Of a DNA stretch of 64,000 nucleotides, positions 22,767-32,027 are shown piece by piece; position 1 is the stretch's first letter, and each line of letters begins with the position of its first letter. The notes beneath the pieces were generated by a model, which ran no database searches, had not been told where the DNA came from, and was given only the letters and a program-made list of their open reading frames with translations. The position numbers and the translations under genes are program-made. Source of the stretch: Phycicoccus sp. Soil802 (lineage in GTDB: Bacteria > Actinomycetota > Actinomycetes > Actinomycetales > Dermatophilaceae); assembly GCF_001429605.1 (NCBI RefSeq), contig NZ_LMSS01000001.1, positions 63,415 to 127,414 of the forward strand, written 5' to 3'.

Positions 22767-24998
22767 ATGAAGACGTGGGGTCAGTTCGTCGCTCGGCGGT
22801 CCTGGGCCGTCCTCCTCGGTGGGCTGGCCGTGGTCCTGGTGGCCGCGGCATACGGGATCGGGGTGTTCGGCAGCCTCTCCAACGGCGGGTTCGACGACCC
22901 GGCCACCGACTCGGCCAAGGAGCTCGCACTCGAGCAGGCGACCTTCCCGGGCCGCGAGACCGACCTCGTGGTCGTCTACTCCAGCCCGACGCTGAAGGTG
23001 TCGGACGCCGCGTTCCAGAAGGCCGTGACCGACACGCTCGCCGCATTGCCCGCGAGCGACGTCGCGGGGACGGTCACCTGGTACGCCACCCAGTCCCCGG
23101 GCCTGGTCAGCACGGACGGGCACGCCACCCGCGTCATCATCACGCTGGCCGGCGCCACCCAGGACGAGAAGAGCGCCGACTGGGACGCCGTCAAGGACGA
23201 CCTGTTCGCGCCCGGCCTCAGCACCAGCGTCGGCGGTCGCTGGGCGGTCTTCGGCGACGTCAACGAGCAGGTCTCCAAGGACATCGCCCGCGCCGAGTCG
23301 ATCTCGCTACCGATCGTCTTCCTGCTCAGCCTGCTCATCTTCGGCAGCCTGGTCTCAGCCCTGATGCCCACCCTCGTCGGCGGCATCGCCGTGATGGGCG
23401 CGTTTGCGGTGGTCCGCCTGATCACCGGCGTCACCGACGTGTCGATCTTCTCGATCAACGTCATCACCCTGCTCGGCATGGGCCTGGCGATCGACTACGC
23501 GCTCTTCGTGGTCAGCAGGTTCCGGGAGGAGCTAGCGGTCGCGCCGGACACCTCTCGGGACAGCGTGCGCGCCGCGGTGGTCCGCACCATGACCACGGCC
23601 GGGCGCACGGTCCTGTTCTCGGGGCTGATCGTGGCCGCCTCGCTGGCCTCCCTGCTGCTCTTCCCCCAGAACTTCCTGCGCTCGATGGGCTACGGCGGCA
23701 TGGCTGCGGTCCTCGTCGCGATGGTCGCGGCCCTGACCGTGCTCCCGGCGCTGCTGGGCGTGCTCGGTCCGCGCATCGAGTTCGGTCGTATGCCGTGGCG
23801 CCGCGGCTCCCGCGCCCGGCTCAGCGACGCCCGCACGCCGGACGAGCTGCACGGGACCGACCACGAGGTCGTCCACGGCGCGTGGGCCCGGGTCGCGCAC
23901 AGCGTGATGCGCCGCCCGGTCGCCTACCTGGTCGTCATCGTGATCGGCCTCCTCGCCCTCGGCAGCCCGTTCCTCGGGGCGACGTGGGGGAGCGTGGACG
24001 AGCGGGTCCTGCCGGTGAGCTCCCCGAGCCGCCAGGCCGCGGACCTCCAGGCGGAGCTGTTCGGTGGGGAGACCTCCACGGCGTCGATCATGCTGCGCGG
24101 GGCGGACGAGGCGGCCACGGCGGCCTACGTCACCCGGCTGCGGGGCGTCGGCGGCGTCACCCAGGCGCAGGCGGTGGCCAGCAAGGCCGTCGACGGCTCC
24201 CAGCTCACCCTCCTGCAGGCGACCTGGAAGGGGAACTCGCAGACCTCGGCCAGCCAGGACGTCGTCAAGGGCATCCGGGCCGTCGAGACCCCGCCGGGCA
24301 GCACCGCGCTGGTGGGCGGGCCCACGGCCGACGCCGTGGACCTGATCGACTCGATCGGCGACCGCCTCCCGTGGATGGCCCTGACCGTGGCGGTGGTCAT
24401 GCTCGTCCTGCTCTTCGTCGCCTTCGGCTCGATCGTGCTGCCCCTCAAGGCGATCGTGATGAACGCGGTGTCGATCGCGGCGTCGTTCGGGGTCGTCACC
24501 TGGATCTTCCAGGAGGGTCACCTGTCCGGCCTGCTCGGGTTCACCTCGCCCGGCTACCTCGACGTGACGCAGCCGATCCTGATGCTGGCGATCCTGTTCG
24601 GGCTGTCGATGGACTACGAGGTGTTCCTGCTCAGCCGGGTCCGGGAGGAGTGGGACCGCACCGGCGACAACACCCGGGCCGTCGCGGCAGGGGTGCAGCG
24701 GTCGGGTCGGATCATCACCAGCGCCGCCCTGCTGCTCGCCGTCGTCATCGGCGGGTTCGCGACCAGCGGGATCATCTTCATCAAGATGATCGGGGTCGGC
24801 ATGCTCGTCGCCGTCCTGCTCGACGCCACCGTGGTGCGGGCGCTCCTGGTGCCCGCGACGATGCGGCTGCTCGGTCGGGCCAACTGGTACGCCCCCGGGC
24901 CGCTGGCCCGCTGGTGGGACCGCCACGGGCACCGGGAGGAGCTGGTCGCGGCACCGGTGCCCGCACTCCCGACCCCGGAGCTCGTACCGGCCCCCTGA
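22767..24998 (+). CDS. MMPL/RND-family exporter, TetR-controlled
   Basis: A 743-residue MmpL/RND transporter with the duplicated 6-TM architecture. Asp-Tyr pairs occur in each half (AIDYALFVV, Asp243; SMDYEVFLL, Asp616). TM1 is at residues 12-33 (WAVLLGGLAVVLVAAAYGI). The hydrophilic insert RMPWRRGSRARLSDARTPDE lies between the halves, and the C-terminus ends in a Pro-rich cytoplasmic tail. Substrate unknown. The ATG at 22767 is preferred to the GTG at 22758. A divergent TetR gene and an operator-like inverted repeat make this an inducible efflux or lipid-export unit. It is not a close duplicate of the MmpL at 705-2849. Confidence 0.94.
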   Translation: MKTWGQFVARRSWAVLLGGLAVVLVAAAYGIGVFGSLSNGGFDDPATDSAKELALEQATFPGRETDLVVVYSSPTLKVSDAAFQKAVTDTLAALPASDVAGTVTWYATQSPGLVSTDGHATRVIITLAGATQDEKSADWDAVKDDLFAPGLSTSVGGRWAVFGDVNEQVSKDIARAESISLPIVFLLSLLIFGSLVSALMPTLVGGIAVMGAFAVVRLITGVTDVSIFSINVITLLGMGLAIDYALFVVSRFREELAVAPDTSRDSVRAAVVRTMTTAGRTVLFSGLIVAASLASLLLFPQNFLRSMGYGGMAAVLVAMVAALTVLPALLGVLGPRIEFGRMPWRRGSRARLSDARTPDELHGTDHEVVHGAWARVAHSVMRRPVAYLVVIVIGLLALGSPFLGATWGSVDERVLPVSSPSRQAADLQAELFGGETSTASIMLRGADEAATAAYVTRLRGVGGVTQAQAVASKAVDGSQLTLLQATWKGNSQTSASQDVVKGIRAVETPPGSTALVGGPTADAVDLIDSIGDRLPWMALTVAVVMLVLLFVAFGSIVLPLKAIVMNAVSIAASFGVVTWIFQEGHLSGLLGFTSPGYLDVTQPILMLAILFGLSMDYEVFLLSRVREEWDRTGDNTRAVAAGVQRSGRIITSAALLLAVVIGGFATSGIIFIKMIGVGMLVAVLLDATVVRALLVPATMRLLGRANWYAPGPLARWWDRHGHREELVAAPVPALPTPELVPAP

Positions 24999-25032
24999 CG
25001 AGCCAGTTCACAGCCCGGCGACCGGGGCAGAC

Positions 25033-25073
25033 CCAGCCGCGCGACCGACCCACCGGGTCGGCCGCGCGGCTGG
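25033..25073 (+). terminator. Terminator hairpin after MmpL
   Basis: Nineteen-bp arms (25033-25051 and 25055-25073) with a single mismatch and a 3-nt loop, 35 bp past the MmpL stop codon. No T-tract, as is common in this GC-rich background. Confidence 0.75.
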
Positions 25074-25152
25074 TCGTTGAGCACGAATTCCACCCAATGA
25101 TGGAGTTTCGACTCGGGCCGAAAGTATGAGGGGATGGAGAGCCCTTCGCCTC

Positions 25153-25158
25153 GATACT
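25153..25158 (+). promoter_or_regulatory. -10 box, predicted leaderless start of the sigma-like fusion gene
   Basis: GATACT lies 6 nt before the GTG at 25165, matching the spacing of other leaderless candidates here. Confidence 0.4.
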
Positions 25159-25164
25159 TGAAGG

Positions 25165-26739
25165 GTGCTGGGTACCGACTTCGCGCGCACCATGCGCGCC
25201 GCTCAAGCCGGCGAGGAAGCTGCCTTCGTCCGGCTGTGGCGTGATGCCAACCCGGCGATGGTCCGCTACCTGAGGGTGGTCGGGCACGACGACCCGTACG
25301 ACGAGGCCTGCGAGGGCTGGGTCACCGTCGTCCGAGGGCTCCCGGGTTTCACCGGTGACGAGACCGACTGGCGCATCTGGGTGCTGGCCTGTGCGCGCCA
25401 GCGTGCCGAGGAGGGCACCCTGCGTCGCACGTGGGGCTCGGCGACCGGCTACGAAGGCTTCCAGGTGGAGGGGGACGGCGACATCGACCTCGAAGAGGTC
25501 CTCGAACCCGAGGACGTTGTGGACCCCACCCATCGGGGGATCTCCGACACCCTCACTGCCCTGCGCGAGCTGCCGCTGGGACAGGGCGAGGTCGTGGTGC
25601 TGCGGCTCGGTGCCAAGCTCCCGCCGAGCGCCGTGGCGAGCGTCGTCGGCGTCGACGAGGACAACGTCGAGCGGGCCGAGGCGAGGGCGCTCGAGCGGCT
25701 GGGCGCCGAGGCCGAGCTGGTCTCCTGGTCGCTGGCTGCTCCGCCGTCGCGCGCCGAGCTGGCCGACGAGAGCGTCGCCGTCGGCGCGTTCCACAAGGTG
25801 CTCTCCCGGGCTCGGGCGGACCAGGTCAAGGTCGTCGCCATCGGCACGGCCAAGCGCCGCGCCGCCACCCGCCAGACGTCGGCAGGCCTCGTGCTCATCG
25901 ACCCGCTGCGCACGGCGTCGTCCAGCGCATCCCGCAGCACCAACGCCAGCGTCGCCGTGGGTCGATGGGCGCCCAGCACCGCCGACACCCGAACCCGCGT
26001 CGTCGACCTCCGAAGCCGATCCGGTGCACGCGGCGCCGCTGTCGCGGGCCGGTCGCGCACGGCCGCCCTGACCGTGGCCGCGTTGTCGTTGTCCCTCGCA
26101 TCCATCGGTGGGTTCAGCGCCGCGGCCTACGTCGGCGTGCTCCCGACCCCGGTGCAGCAAGCCATGCACGACGCCGTCGGCGCGCCCGCTCCCGGGGTGC
26201 GCGACGGGGGCTCGTCCTCCACTCGTCGCCAGCCAGTGACCTCGCCCACCGCCGGGGTCGGCCCCTCCGCGACGAGCGCCGCGGCCGCAGGGCTCTGTCG
26301 CGCCTGGTCCGCGGACAAGGCCAAGGGCACCGCTCGCGAACGCTCGGTCGCGTTCCGGAACCTCGCTTCGGCAGCGGGCGGCTCGGCGAACGTCGAGGCC
26401 TACTGCGCGACTGCGCTCGCCGCGAAGCCCCCGCACGGTGCCCCGACGGCCTCCGTCGGTGGCTCGGGCAAGCCCACCGACAAGGGCACCAGCAAGCCCA
26501 CCGACAGGGGCACCGGGAAGCCCACCGGCAGGACCACCACGAAGAGCGCGTCCGACAGCACCCGCACGCCCCAGGGGACGCCCGCGAAGCCCGCGACGTC
26601 GACGAAGGGGAAGCCCACGTCCCAGGCGACGTCCACCCAGGAGACCCCGACCACCAAGGGCAAGGGGTCGGGCACCAGCCCGGCCCCGGGCAGCGGTGCC
26701 GGCAACGGCAGCGGCAAGGGCGCCCCGGGCGGCGGATAG
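25165..26739 (+). CDS. ECF-sigma-like domain fused to TM anchor and extracytoplasmic tail
   Basis: A 524-residue protein in three parts. Residues 1-190 look like an ECF sigma factor: a sigma-2-like block (EAAFVRLWRDANPAMVRYLR, WRIWVLACARQR) and a sigma-4-like block (LPLGQGEVVVLRLGAKLPPS, VASVVGVDEDNVERAEARAL). An Arg/Ser-rich linker leads to a single TM near residues 300-325 (TVAALSLSLASIGGFSAAAY). The outside part has a Cys-containing helical motif (LCRAWSADKAKGTARE ... EAYCATAL) and a long Lys/Thr/Pro/Gly low-complexity tail ending GKGAPGGG. Inward orientation of the sigma part is inferred. This could be a self-tethered sigma factor, perhaps released by proteolysis, or a degenerate sigma domain used as a protein-binding module. 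No anti-sigma gene is adjacent. Confidence 0.75.
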   Translation: MLGTDFARTMRAAQAGEEAAFVRLWRDANPAMVRYLRVVGHDDPYDEACEGWVTVVRGLPGFTGDETDWRIWVLACARQRAEEGTLRRTWGSATGYEGFQVEGDGDIDLEEVLEPEDVVDPTHRGISDTLTALRELPLGQGEVVVLRLGAKLPPSAVASVVGVDEDNVERAEARALERLGAEAELVSWSLAAPPSRAELADESVAVGAFHKVLSRARADQVKVVAIGTAKRRAATRQTSAGLVLIDPLRTASSSASRSTNASVAVGRWAPSTADTRTRVVDLRSRSGARGAAVAGRSRTAALTVAALSLSLASIGGFSAAAYVGVLPTPVQQAMHDAVGAPAPGVRDGGSSSTRRQPVTSPTAGVGPSATSAAAAGLCRAWSADKAKGTARERSVAFRNLASAAGGSANVEAYCATALAAKPPHGAPTASVGGSGKPTDKGTSKPTDRGTGKPTGRTTTKSASDSTRTPQGTPAKPATSTKGKPTSQATSTQETPTTKGKGSGTSPAPGSGAGNGSGKGAPGGG

Positions 26740-26935
26740 CGCTCGCGCCCCTCACCGTCAGAGCCCACCCGTCAGAGCCCACCCACGCGAGGGACGACCC
26801 GGGTGCGCTCGTGCCCGCGGTGGAGATCACGTAGTCAGAACCACTGATGCGCCGGCCCGCTCGCGCGTCCCACACTGGGACCAGGACGGCTGCACGGGTC
26901 GCCCGGGGGTGCGGGGGGATACGTGGGGTAGCGCC
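26740..26935. other. 196-bp gap; short direct repeat only
   Basis: Contains two adjacent copies of GTCAGAGCCCACCC (from about 26757), possibly slippage. No gene or clear terminator seen. Confidence 0.4.
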
Positions 26936-27334
26936 ATGAGCGGTTTCGACCTGGTGCCGATGCTGAGAGCGCCCGAGGGCTGGCCGGGGGCGGTGGTGGC
27001 CACCGTCGCGATGGTGGCCCTGGCCGCCCTGGACCTGGTCGGCGCGTTCGCCGCCAAGGAGTGGGCCGAACACCGGTCGCCGGTGCCGATGCTCCTGGGG
27101 CTGGTCGCGTTCGGGGTGCTGTTCTGGGTGTACGCCTCGTCGCTGCAGTACGCCGAGCTGGCCCTGGTCACCATGGGGTGGATCGTCCTGCTTCAGGTCG
27201 GGCTCGTCGTCATCGACCGGGTCCGCTACGGCGTCGAGCTGCCACCGGGCAAGTGGGTGGCGATCGTGGTGCTCCTGAGCGCGCAGGCCTACCTGCTGCT
27301 GGCCCCGGCGGCCAGCTCGACCAGCTCGGCCTGA
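26936..27334 (+). CDS. Small integral membrane protein (4 TM)
   Basis: A 132-residue protein with four predicted helices: VVATVAMVALAALDLVGAFA, PMLLGLVAFGVLFWVY, LALVTMGWIVLLQVGLVVI and WVAIVVLLSAQAYLLLA. The four-helix size and the YAELALVTMGWIV segment recall small multidrug-resistance/EamA-type half transporters, but no functional Glu is visible, so I leave it as a membrane protein of unknown role. ATG at 26936. It precedes two further small membrane-protein genes in the same direction. Confidence 0.75.
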   Translation: MSGFDLVPMLRAPEGWPGAVVATVAMVALAALDLVGAFAAKEWAEHRSPVPMLLGLVAFGVLFWVYASSLQYAELALVTMGWIVLLQVGLVVIDRVRYGVELPPGKWVAIVVLLSAQAYLLLAPAASSTSSA

Positions 27335-27385
27335 CCGGCGGACTCCGGCGACGGGTGCCGGCGTGGCCGCCCCACCACCCTCGCG

Positions 27386-27391
27386 TAGGCT
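27386..27391 (+). promoter_or_regulatory. -10 box, predicted leaderless start of the 27399 gene
   Basis: TAGGCT ends 7 nt before the GTG at 27399. Confidence 0.4.
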
Positions 27392-27398
27392 TCCCGCC

Positions 27399-27764
27399 GT
27401 GCTCTACCCGCTGACCGTCGCGCTGCTCGTGGCGTCCGTCGTGCTCCTGGCCGTCGCCGCGGGGTATGCCGTGCGTCGGCGTCTCGTCGACGACCGCCTC
27501 CTGCTCGTGGCCGCGGTGGTCGAGCTCGGGCTCGTGGTCCAGCTCGTGGTCGCCCTCGCGCACCTGGGGAGCGTCCCCGGCGACAGCGCGGAGCAGGCGA
27601 CGTTCGCGGCCTACGCGATCACCTTGCCGTTCGTCCCTCCGGCGGCGGTCTTCCTCGCCCTCAAGGAGAAGACCCGCTGGGCCATGGGGGTCGTCGCCGT
27701 CGGGGCGTTCGCGGTCGCCGTGATGACCGCGCGGCTCCAGCAGATCTGGAACCTCGGTGGCTGA
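27399..27764 (+). CDS. Small integral membrane protein
   Basis: A 121-residue protein with four hydrophobic helices (LYPLTVALLVASVVLLAVAA; LVAAVVELGLVVQLVVALAH; AITLPFVPPAAVFLAL; AMGVVAVGAFAVAVMTA). The pattern FxAYxITLPFVPPxAxxxALxEKTRW is conserved in actinobacterial inner-membrane proteins of unknown function. The TAnnnT box 7 nt before the GTG suggests a leaderless start. The last 8 nt overlap the start of the next gene, which encodes a second membrane protein of the same kind, so the two probably act together. Confidence 0.8.
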   Translation: MLYPLTVALLVASVVLLAVAAGYAVRRRLVDDRLLLVAAVVELGLVVQLVVALAHLGSVPGDSAEQATFAAYAITLPFVPPAAVFLALKEKTRWAMGVVAVGAFAVAVMTARLQQIWNLGG

Positions 27765-28209
27765 GCCCCAGCCCGAGCGCCAGCCCGACCGCCAGGGCGA
27801 GCTGCTGCGGACGCCACGCTCCACGCGCTCCGGACCCGGGGTGGTGCTGGTCGCCGTCTACGGCCTCCTGGCGCTGGCCGCCACCGGCCGGTCGGTGCTC
27901 CAGATCAGCGAGTACTTCTCCCGGGCGCCGCTGGCCTACCTCCTGTCAGCACTCGCCGCGGTCATCTACGTCGTGGCGACCGTGGCACTCGCCCGCGGGG
28001 ACCGCACGTCACGCACGGTCGCCCTGGTCGCGATCAGCATCGAGCTGGTCGGCGTCCTGGTGGTGGGGCTCGCGTCGTACCTCGCGAAGGACGCCTTCCC
28101 CGACAAGACCGTGTGGTCGCACTTCGGCTCGGGCTACGGCTTCGTGCCGCTCGTGCTGCCGGTGCTCGGACTGCTCTGGCTGCGCCGCACTGCGGCTCCA
28201 ACCGCCTGA
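27757..28209 (+). CDS. Small integral membrane protein, partner of the preceding gene
   Basis: A 150-residue protein. A hydrophilic N-terminus (AEPQPERQPDRQGELL) is followed by four TM helices (VVLVAVYGLLALAATGRSVL; AYLLSALAAVIYVVATVALA; VALVAISIELVGVLVVGLA; FVPLVLPVLGLLWL). The strongly conserved ASYLAKDAFPDKTVWSHFGSG-type loop before the last helix is typical of an actinobacterial family of unknown function. The gene overlaps its upstream partner by 8 bp, so it is co-translated. The stop is directly next to the convergent nitroreductase-family gene. Confidence 0.8.
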   Translation: MAEPQPERQPDRQGELLRTPRSTRSGPGVVLVAVYGLLALAATGRSVLQISEYFSRAPLAYLLSALAAVIYVVATVALARGDRTSRTVALVAISIELVGVLVVGLASYLAKDAFPDKTVWSHFGSGYGFVPLVLPVLGLLWLRRTAAPTA

Positions 28210-28647
28210 CTACCCCTCGACGGGCTCGAGCACGAACACCGGGATGAGCCGGTCGGTCTTGACCTGGTAGTCGGCGTAGGGCGGGAACGCCTCGACACAG
28301 CGCGGCCACCACTCGTCACGCTCGGCACCCTCGAGCTCCCGGGCGCGGACGGTCCAGGTGCGCTCGTCGTCCTGGAGGTCGAGCACCGGGTTCTTGCGGA
28401 TGTTGCGGTACCACTTCGGGTGCTCGGGCGCGCCGCCCTTGCTGGCCACCGCGGCATACACCCCGTCGTGCTCGACCCGCATGAGCGGCACCTTGCGGAC
28501 CTTCCCCGAGACACCGAGCATCGTGAGCAGCACCACCGGGCGCCCCTGGATGTCGACGGCGCGGGTGGTGCCCGCCTCCTCGATCTTCTCGACCTGGGTG
28601 CGGACCCACTTCGTGGGGCTGGCTGCGTAGTCGCCGGAGATGGTCAT
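28210..28647 (-). CDS. F420-dependent nitroreductase-family (Ddn-like) protein
   Basis: A 145-residue protein of the deazaflavin (F420)-dependent nitroreductase/Ddn family, a split-barrel flavin-type fold. The block TRAVDIQGRPVVLLTMLG followed by VRKVPLMRVEHDGVYAAVAS, then HPKWYRNIRKNPVLDLQDD and RDEWWPRCVEAFPPYADYQ, is diagnostic. Members reduce F420-coupled substrates such as quinones or nitroaromatics; the physiological substrate here is unknown. Presence implies F420 biosynthesis elsewhere in the genome. ATG at 28647; an upstream frame to 28698 is not supported. Monocistronic. Confidence 0.93.
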   Translation of the reverse strand: MTISGDYAASPTKWVRTQVEKIEEAGTTRAVDIQGRPVVLLTMLGVSGKVRKVPLMRVEHDGVYAAVASKGGAPEHPKWYRNIRKNPVLDLQDDERTWTVRARELEGAERDEWWPRCVEAFPPYADYQVKTDRLIPVFVLEPVEG

Positions 28648-28747
28648 GGGCCCATCACAACATGCGTCCCTGACGCCCGCGCGAGCACCCCTCGCCACAG
28701 GCTCGGTGGCCTGTGGACAACTCGACGGGCCGCTCTCGGCACCTGCC

Positions 28748-28753
28748 TACCCT
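28748..28753 (+). promoter_or_regulatory. -10 box, predicted leaderless start of the 28760 gene
   Basis: TACCCT ends 6 nt before the ATG at 28760. Confidence 0.45.
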
Positions 28754-28759
28754 CGGTGG

Positions 28760-29053
28760 ATGACCAGCATCGAGGTGGATCCGGAGATCCTCGCCGTCCT
28801 CGGCCGCTCGCTCACCGAGGTCGCCGCAGACCTGCAGTGGCAGGCGACCAGCGCCGCCGAGCAGGCGTGGGGGCTCGGTCCGGGGGACAGCGCCGTGGCC
28901 CTGGCGGCGGTGCTCGGGGACTTCGAGCACCAGCGGCAGGTGCTCGGCCGCGAGCTCGACGACCTGGCGGGTTGCGTCACCGACGCCGGACGGCTCTACG
29001 CCGAGGTGGAGCTCGAGGTCGGCGGGTGGCTCGACCCGGCAGCTGAGCAGTGA
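28760..29053 (+). CDS. Small helical protein, possible type VII secretion partner
   Basis: A 97-residue, helix-rich acidic protein (MTSIEVDPEILAVLGRSLTE...). The size, the hydrophobic heptads and the position directly upstream of a WXG100-like protein recall the small partner of a type VII substrate pair. A canonical W-x-G motif is missing; the only related element is QAWGLGPGD. The stop overlaps the next start by 4 bp (GTGA), so the two are translationally coupled. A TAnnnT box 6 nt before the ATG predicts a leaderless transcript. Function is inferred from context only. Confidence 0.65.
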   Translation: MTSIEVDPEILAVLGRSLTEVAADLQWQATSAAEQAWGLGPGDSAVALAAVLGDFEHQRQVLGRELDDLAGCVTDAGRLYAEVELEVGGWLDPAAEQ

Positions 29054-30300
29054 GGGTACTGCGGCCGCTGAACGGCGACCCTGCGACCGTGCGGGCACTG
29101 GCCGACCGACTCCAGGGGCAGAGTGAGCTGCTCCTCTCCCGCGCCGAGATCCTGCGCGGGCTGGCCGGTCCCGAGGTGAGCTGGGACAGCCCGGCGGGGG
29201 AGTCCTTCGCCAGGCGCTCGCACGCCGCCGCCTCCCTGCTGGTCTCAGCGGGTCGCCGGCACGGCGTCTCCGCAGCGGCCCTGCGTCCGCTGGCCGCCGC
29301 CCTCGAGCACGCCCAGCAGGTGGTCGGTGCGGCCGTGGCCGAGCACACCATCGCCCATCCGTGGGCGGTGGCCCTCGGCACCGCCCGCGTCGAGGCCGAG
29401 CGGTCCGCCGACCCCGCGCAGCGCGCGACCGCCGGGGCGCTGCACTGCCGGGAGGTCGCCGAGCTCGAGCGGGCGCAGGACGCCGAGCGCCGGCATGCCG
29501 AGGCCTGGCGCCAGTTCGACGAGGCCGACCGCCGCTGCGCCGCGGTGCTCCGCCAGCTCGTCGAGGACGGGCTCGCCGACTCACGCGTCTACGACGCCCT
29601 GACCGGGCTGAGCCGAGCCGCCGGCGGGGTCGAGGGCATGGCGGGGTCGATCGCGCTGGTGCCCACGCCGGCCACCAAAGCCGTCGGGGTGGTTGCCGGG
29701 ACCGCCGGGGCGACGAGGGCGCTCACCGACACGGCGGTGAAGGTGGCCTACGGCGACGGCGACTGGACGTCGATCGGCCTGTCGGCGACGGCGATGGCCA
29801 CCGGTCGGGCGTCGGCGGTGCTCAAGCGGGGTGCGCTCGCGACCAACCCCGCGGCCCGGGCGGCGGCCTCCCGCACCGAGCGCCGCCTGCTGCGCCACAC
29901 CACCAGTGAGCGGCTGAGGCTCGCGGCGGTCGCAGAGCTCCGCCAGGTGGGCCGCACCGGAGCCAAGCGCCCGCTGCGCCCGTTCCGGCCGACCCGCACC
30001 CTCTCCACGGCGAGCTCGCCCACCGCGGCCGCCCACTGGCTCGCCGAGCAGGTGGCAGGACGCGCCCAGCACGCGGTGCGGGTCCGGTGGCTCGACGACC
30101 TCGCGCTCGCGACCCGCGACCCCGCGCGCTCGCGCACCATGCTGCTGGGTGGGTGGAGCGCTGAGGCGGCGTCGGGAGGCATGGGCGGGGCGGAAGCGCT
30201 GCGCGACCATCTCCAGGGCGAGGAGGAGGACGAGGCGAAGCGGCTCCGTGAGGAGCGCTCCGGCCTTCCGGGTGCGTCGGATCCACGTCGTCCGCGATGA
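29050..30300 (+). CDS. WXG100-like N-terminus protein, putative type VII secretion substrate
   Basis: A 416-residue protein. The first 100 residues form a helical hairpin around the turn VSWDSPAGESF, resembling WXG100/T7SS-target domains (LADRLQGQSELLLSRAEIL ... LRPLAAALEHAQQVVGAA). Residues 120-190 continue as long coiled-coil helices rich in Arg/Glu/Ala. A Gly/Ala-rich stretch follows (AGGVEGMAGSIALVPTPATK), then a basic C-terminus. No toxin active site is recognised. The GTG at 29050 overlaps the previous stop. The pair resembles a secreted-substrate operon, but no ESX machinery genes are visible in this window. Confidence 0.6.
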   Translation: MRVLRPLNGDPATVRALADRLQGQSELLLSRAEILRGLAGPEVSWDSPAGESFARRSHAAASLLVSAGRRHGVSAAALRPLAAALEHAQQVVGAAVAEHTIAHPWAVALGTARVEAERSADPAQRATAGALHCREVAELERAQDAERRHAEAWRQFDEADRRCAAVLRQLVEDGLADSRVYDALTGLSRAAGGVEGMAGSIALVPTPATKAVGVVAGTAGATRALTDTAVKVAYGDGDWTSIGLSATAMATGRASAVLKRGALATNPAARAAASRTERRLLRHTTSERLRLAAVAELRQVGRTGAKRPLRPFRPTRTLSTASSPTAAAHWLAEQVAGRAQHAVRVRWLDDLALATRDPARSRTMLLGGWSAEAASGGMGGAEALRDHLQGEEEDEAKRLREERSGLPGASDPRRPR

Positions 30301-30348
30301 GAGATGGGTATGCCGGGCGCTCACCGCCGCGGCGTACGCTCCCGATTA

Positions 30349-30470
30349 GGTCATGAGTGTCAGCGACAAGCCCCGGCTCGCTGGCCGGCAACCCTCCTCC
30401 GCGGTGGGGTGCCCCGGGTGAAGACCTGGCGGACGGCACCGGTTGCCGGCCGCAAGCGCGGGAGACCCAC
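30349..30470 (+). ncRNA. SAM-IV-type riboswitch upstream of metY
   Basis: The leader begins AGGTCATGAGTGTCAGCG, then shows the conserved GCCCCGGC..GCTGGCCGGCAACC core, the GCGGTGGGGTGCCCCGGGTG hairpin and a closing GAAGACCT that pairs with the opening AGGTC (P1). The rest (30425-30470) contains further stems and the GCAAGCGCGGGAG element. This is the SAM-IV class, known from actinobacteria; SAM binding should turn off the downstream gene, here metY. Boundaries are approximate. The class was judged from memory of the consensus. Confidence 0.85.
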
Positions 30471-30618
30471 CACGTGTCCCGCACCGTCTCCGGCGGTGTC
30501 GCCGGTGCACCCTCTGCGGAGGTGGCACCAGCAGCTCGGTCAGCCAGTCTCGATCGGGACCCACCGGCATACGGGCCCCGACGCCGCAGCGCGGCACACG
30601 AGAGTGAAGGAACTTCAG

Positions 30619-31938
<1,320 letters not shown>

Positions 31939-31983
31939 GGTAGGCGCGCCTGAGGTCGGCGACTCAGCCGCTGCCATGACGGT

Positions 31984-32009
31984 GCCCGCCACCCCGAGGG
32001 GTGGCGGGC
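31984..32009. terminator. Bidirectional terminator between metY and the LicD gene
   Basis: GCCCGCCACCCC (31984-31995) and GGGGTGGCGGGC (31998-32009) form a perfect 12-bp inverted repeat. It lies 45 bp after metY and 18 bp before the end of the convergent LicD gene. Confidence 0.75.
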
Positions 32010-32027
32010 CCGGTCATGGCTCGGTCG

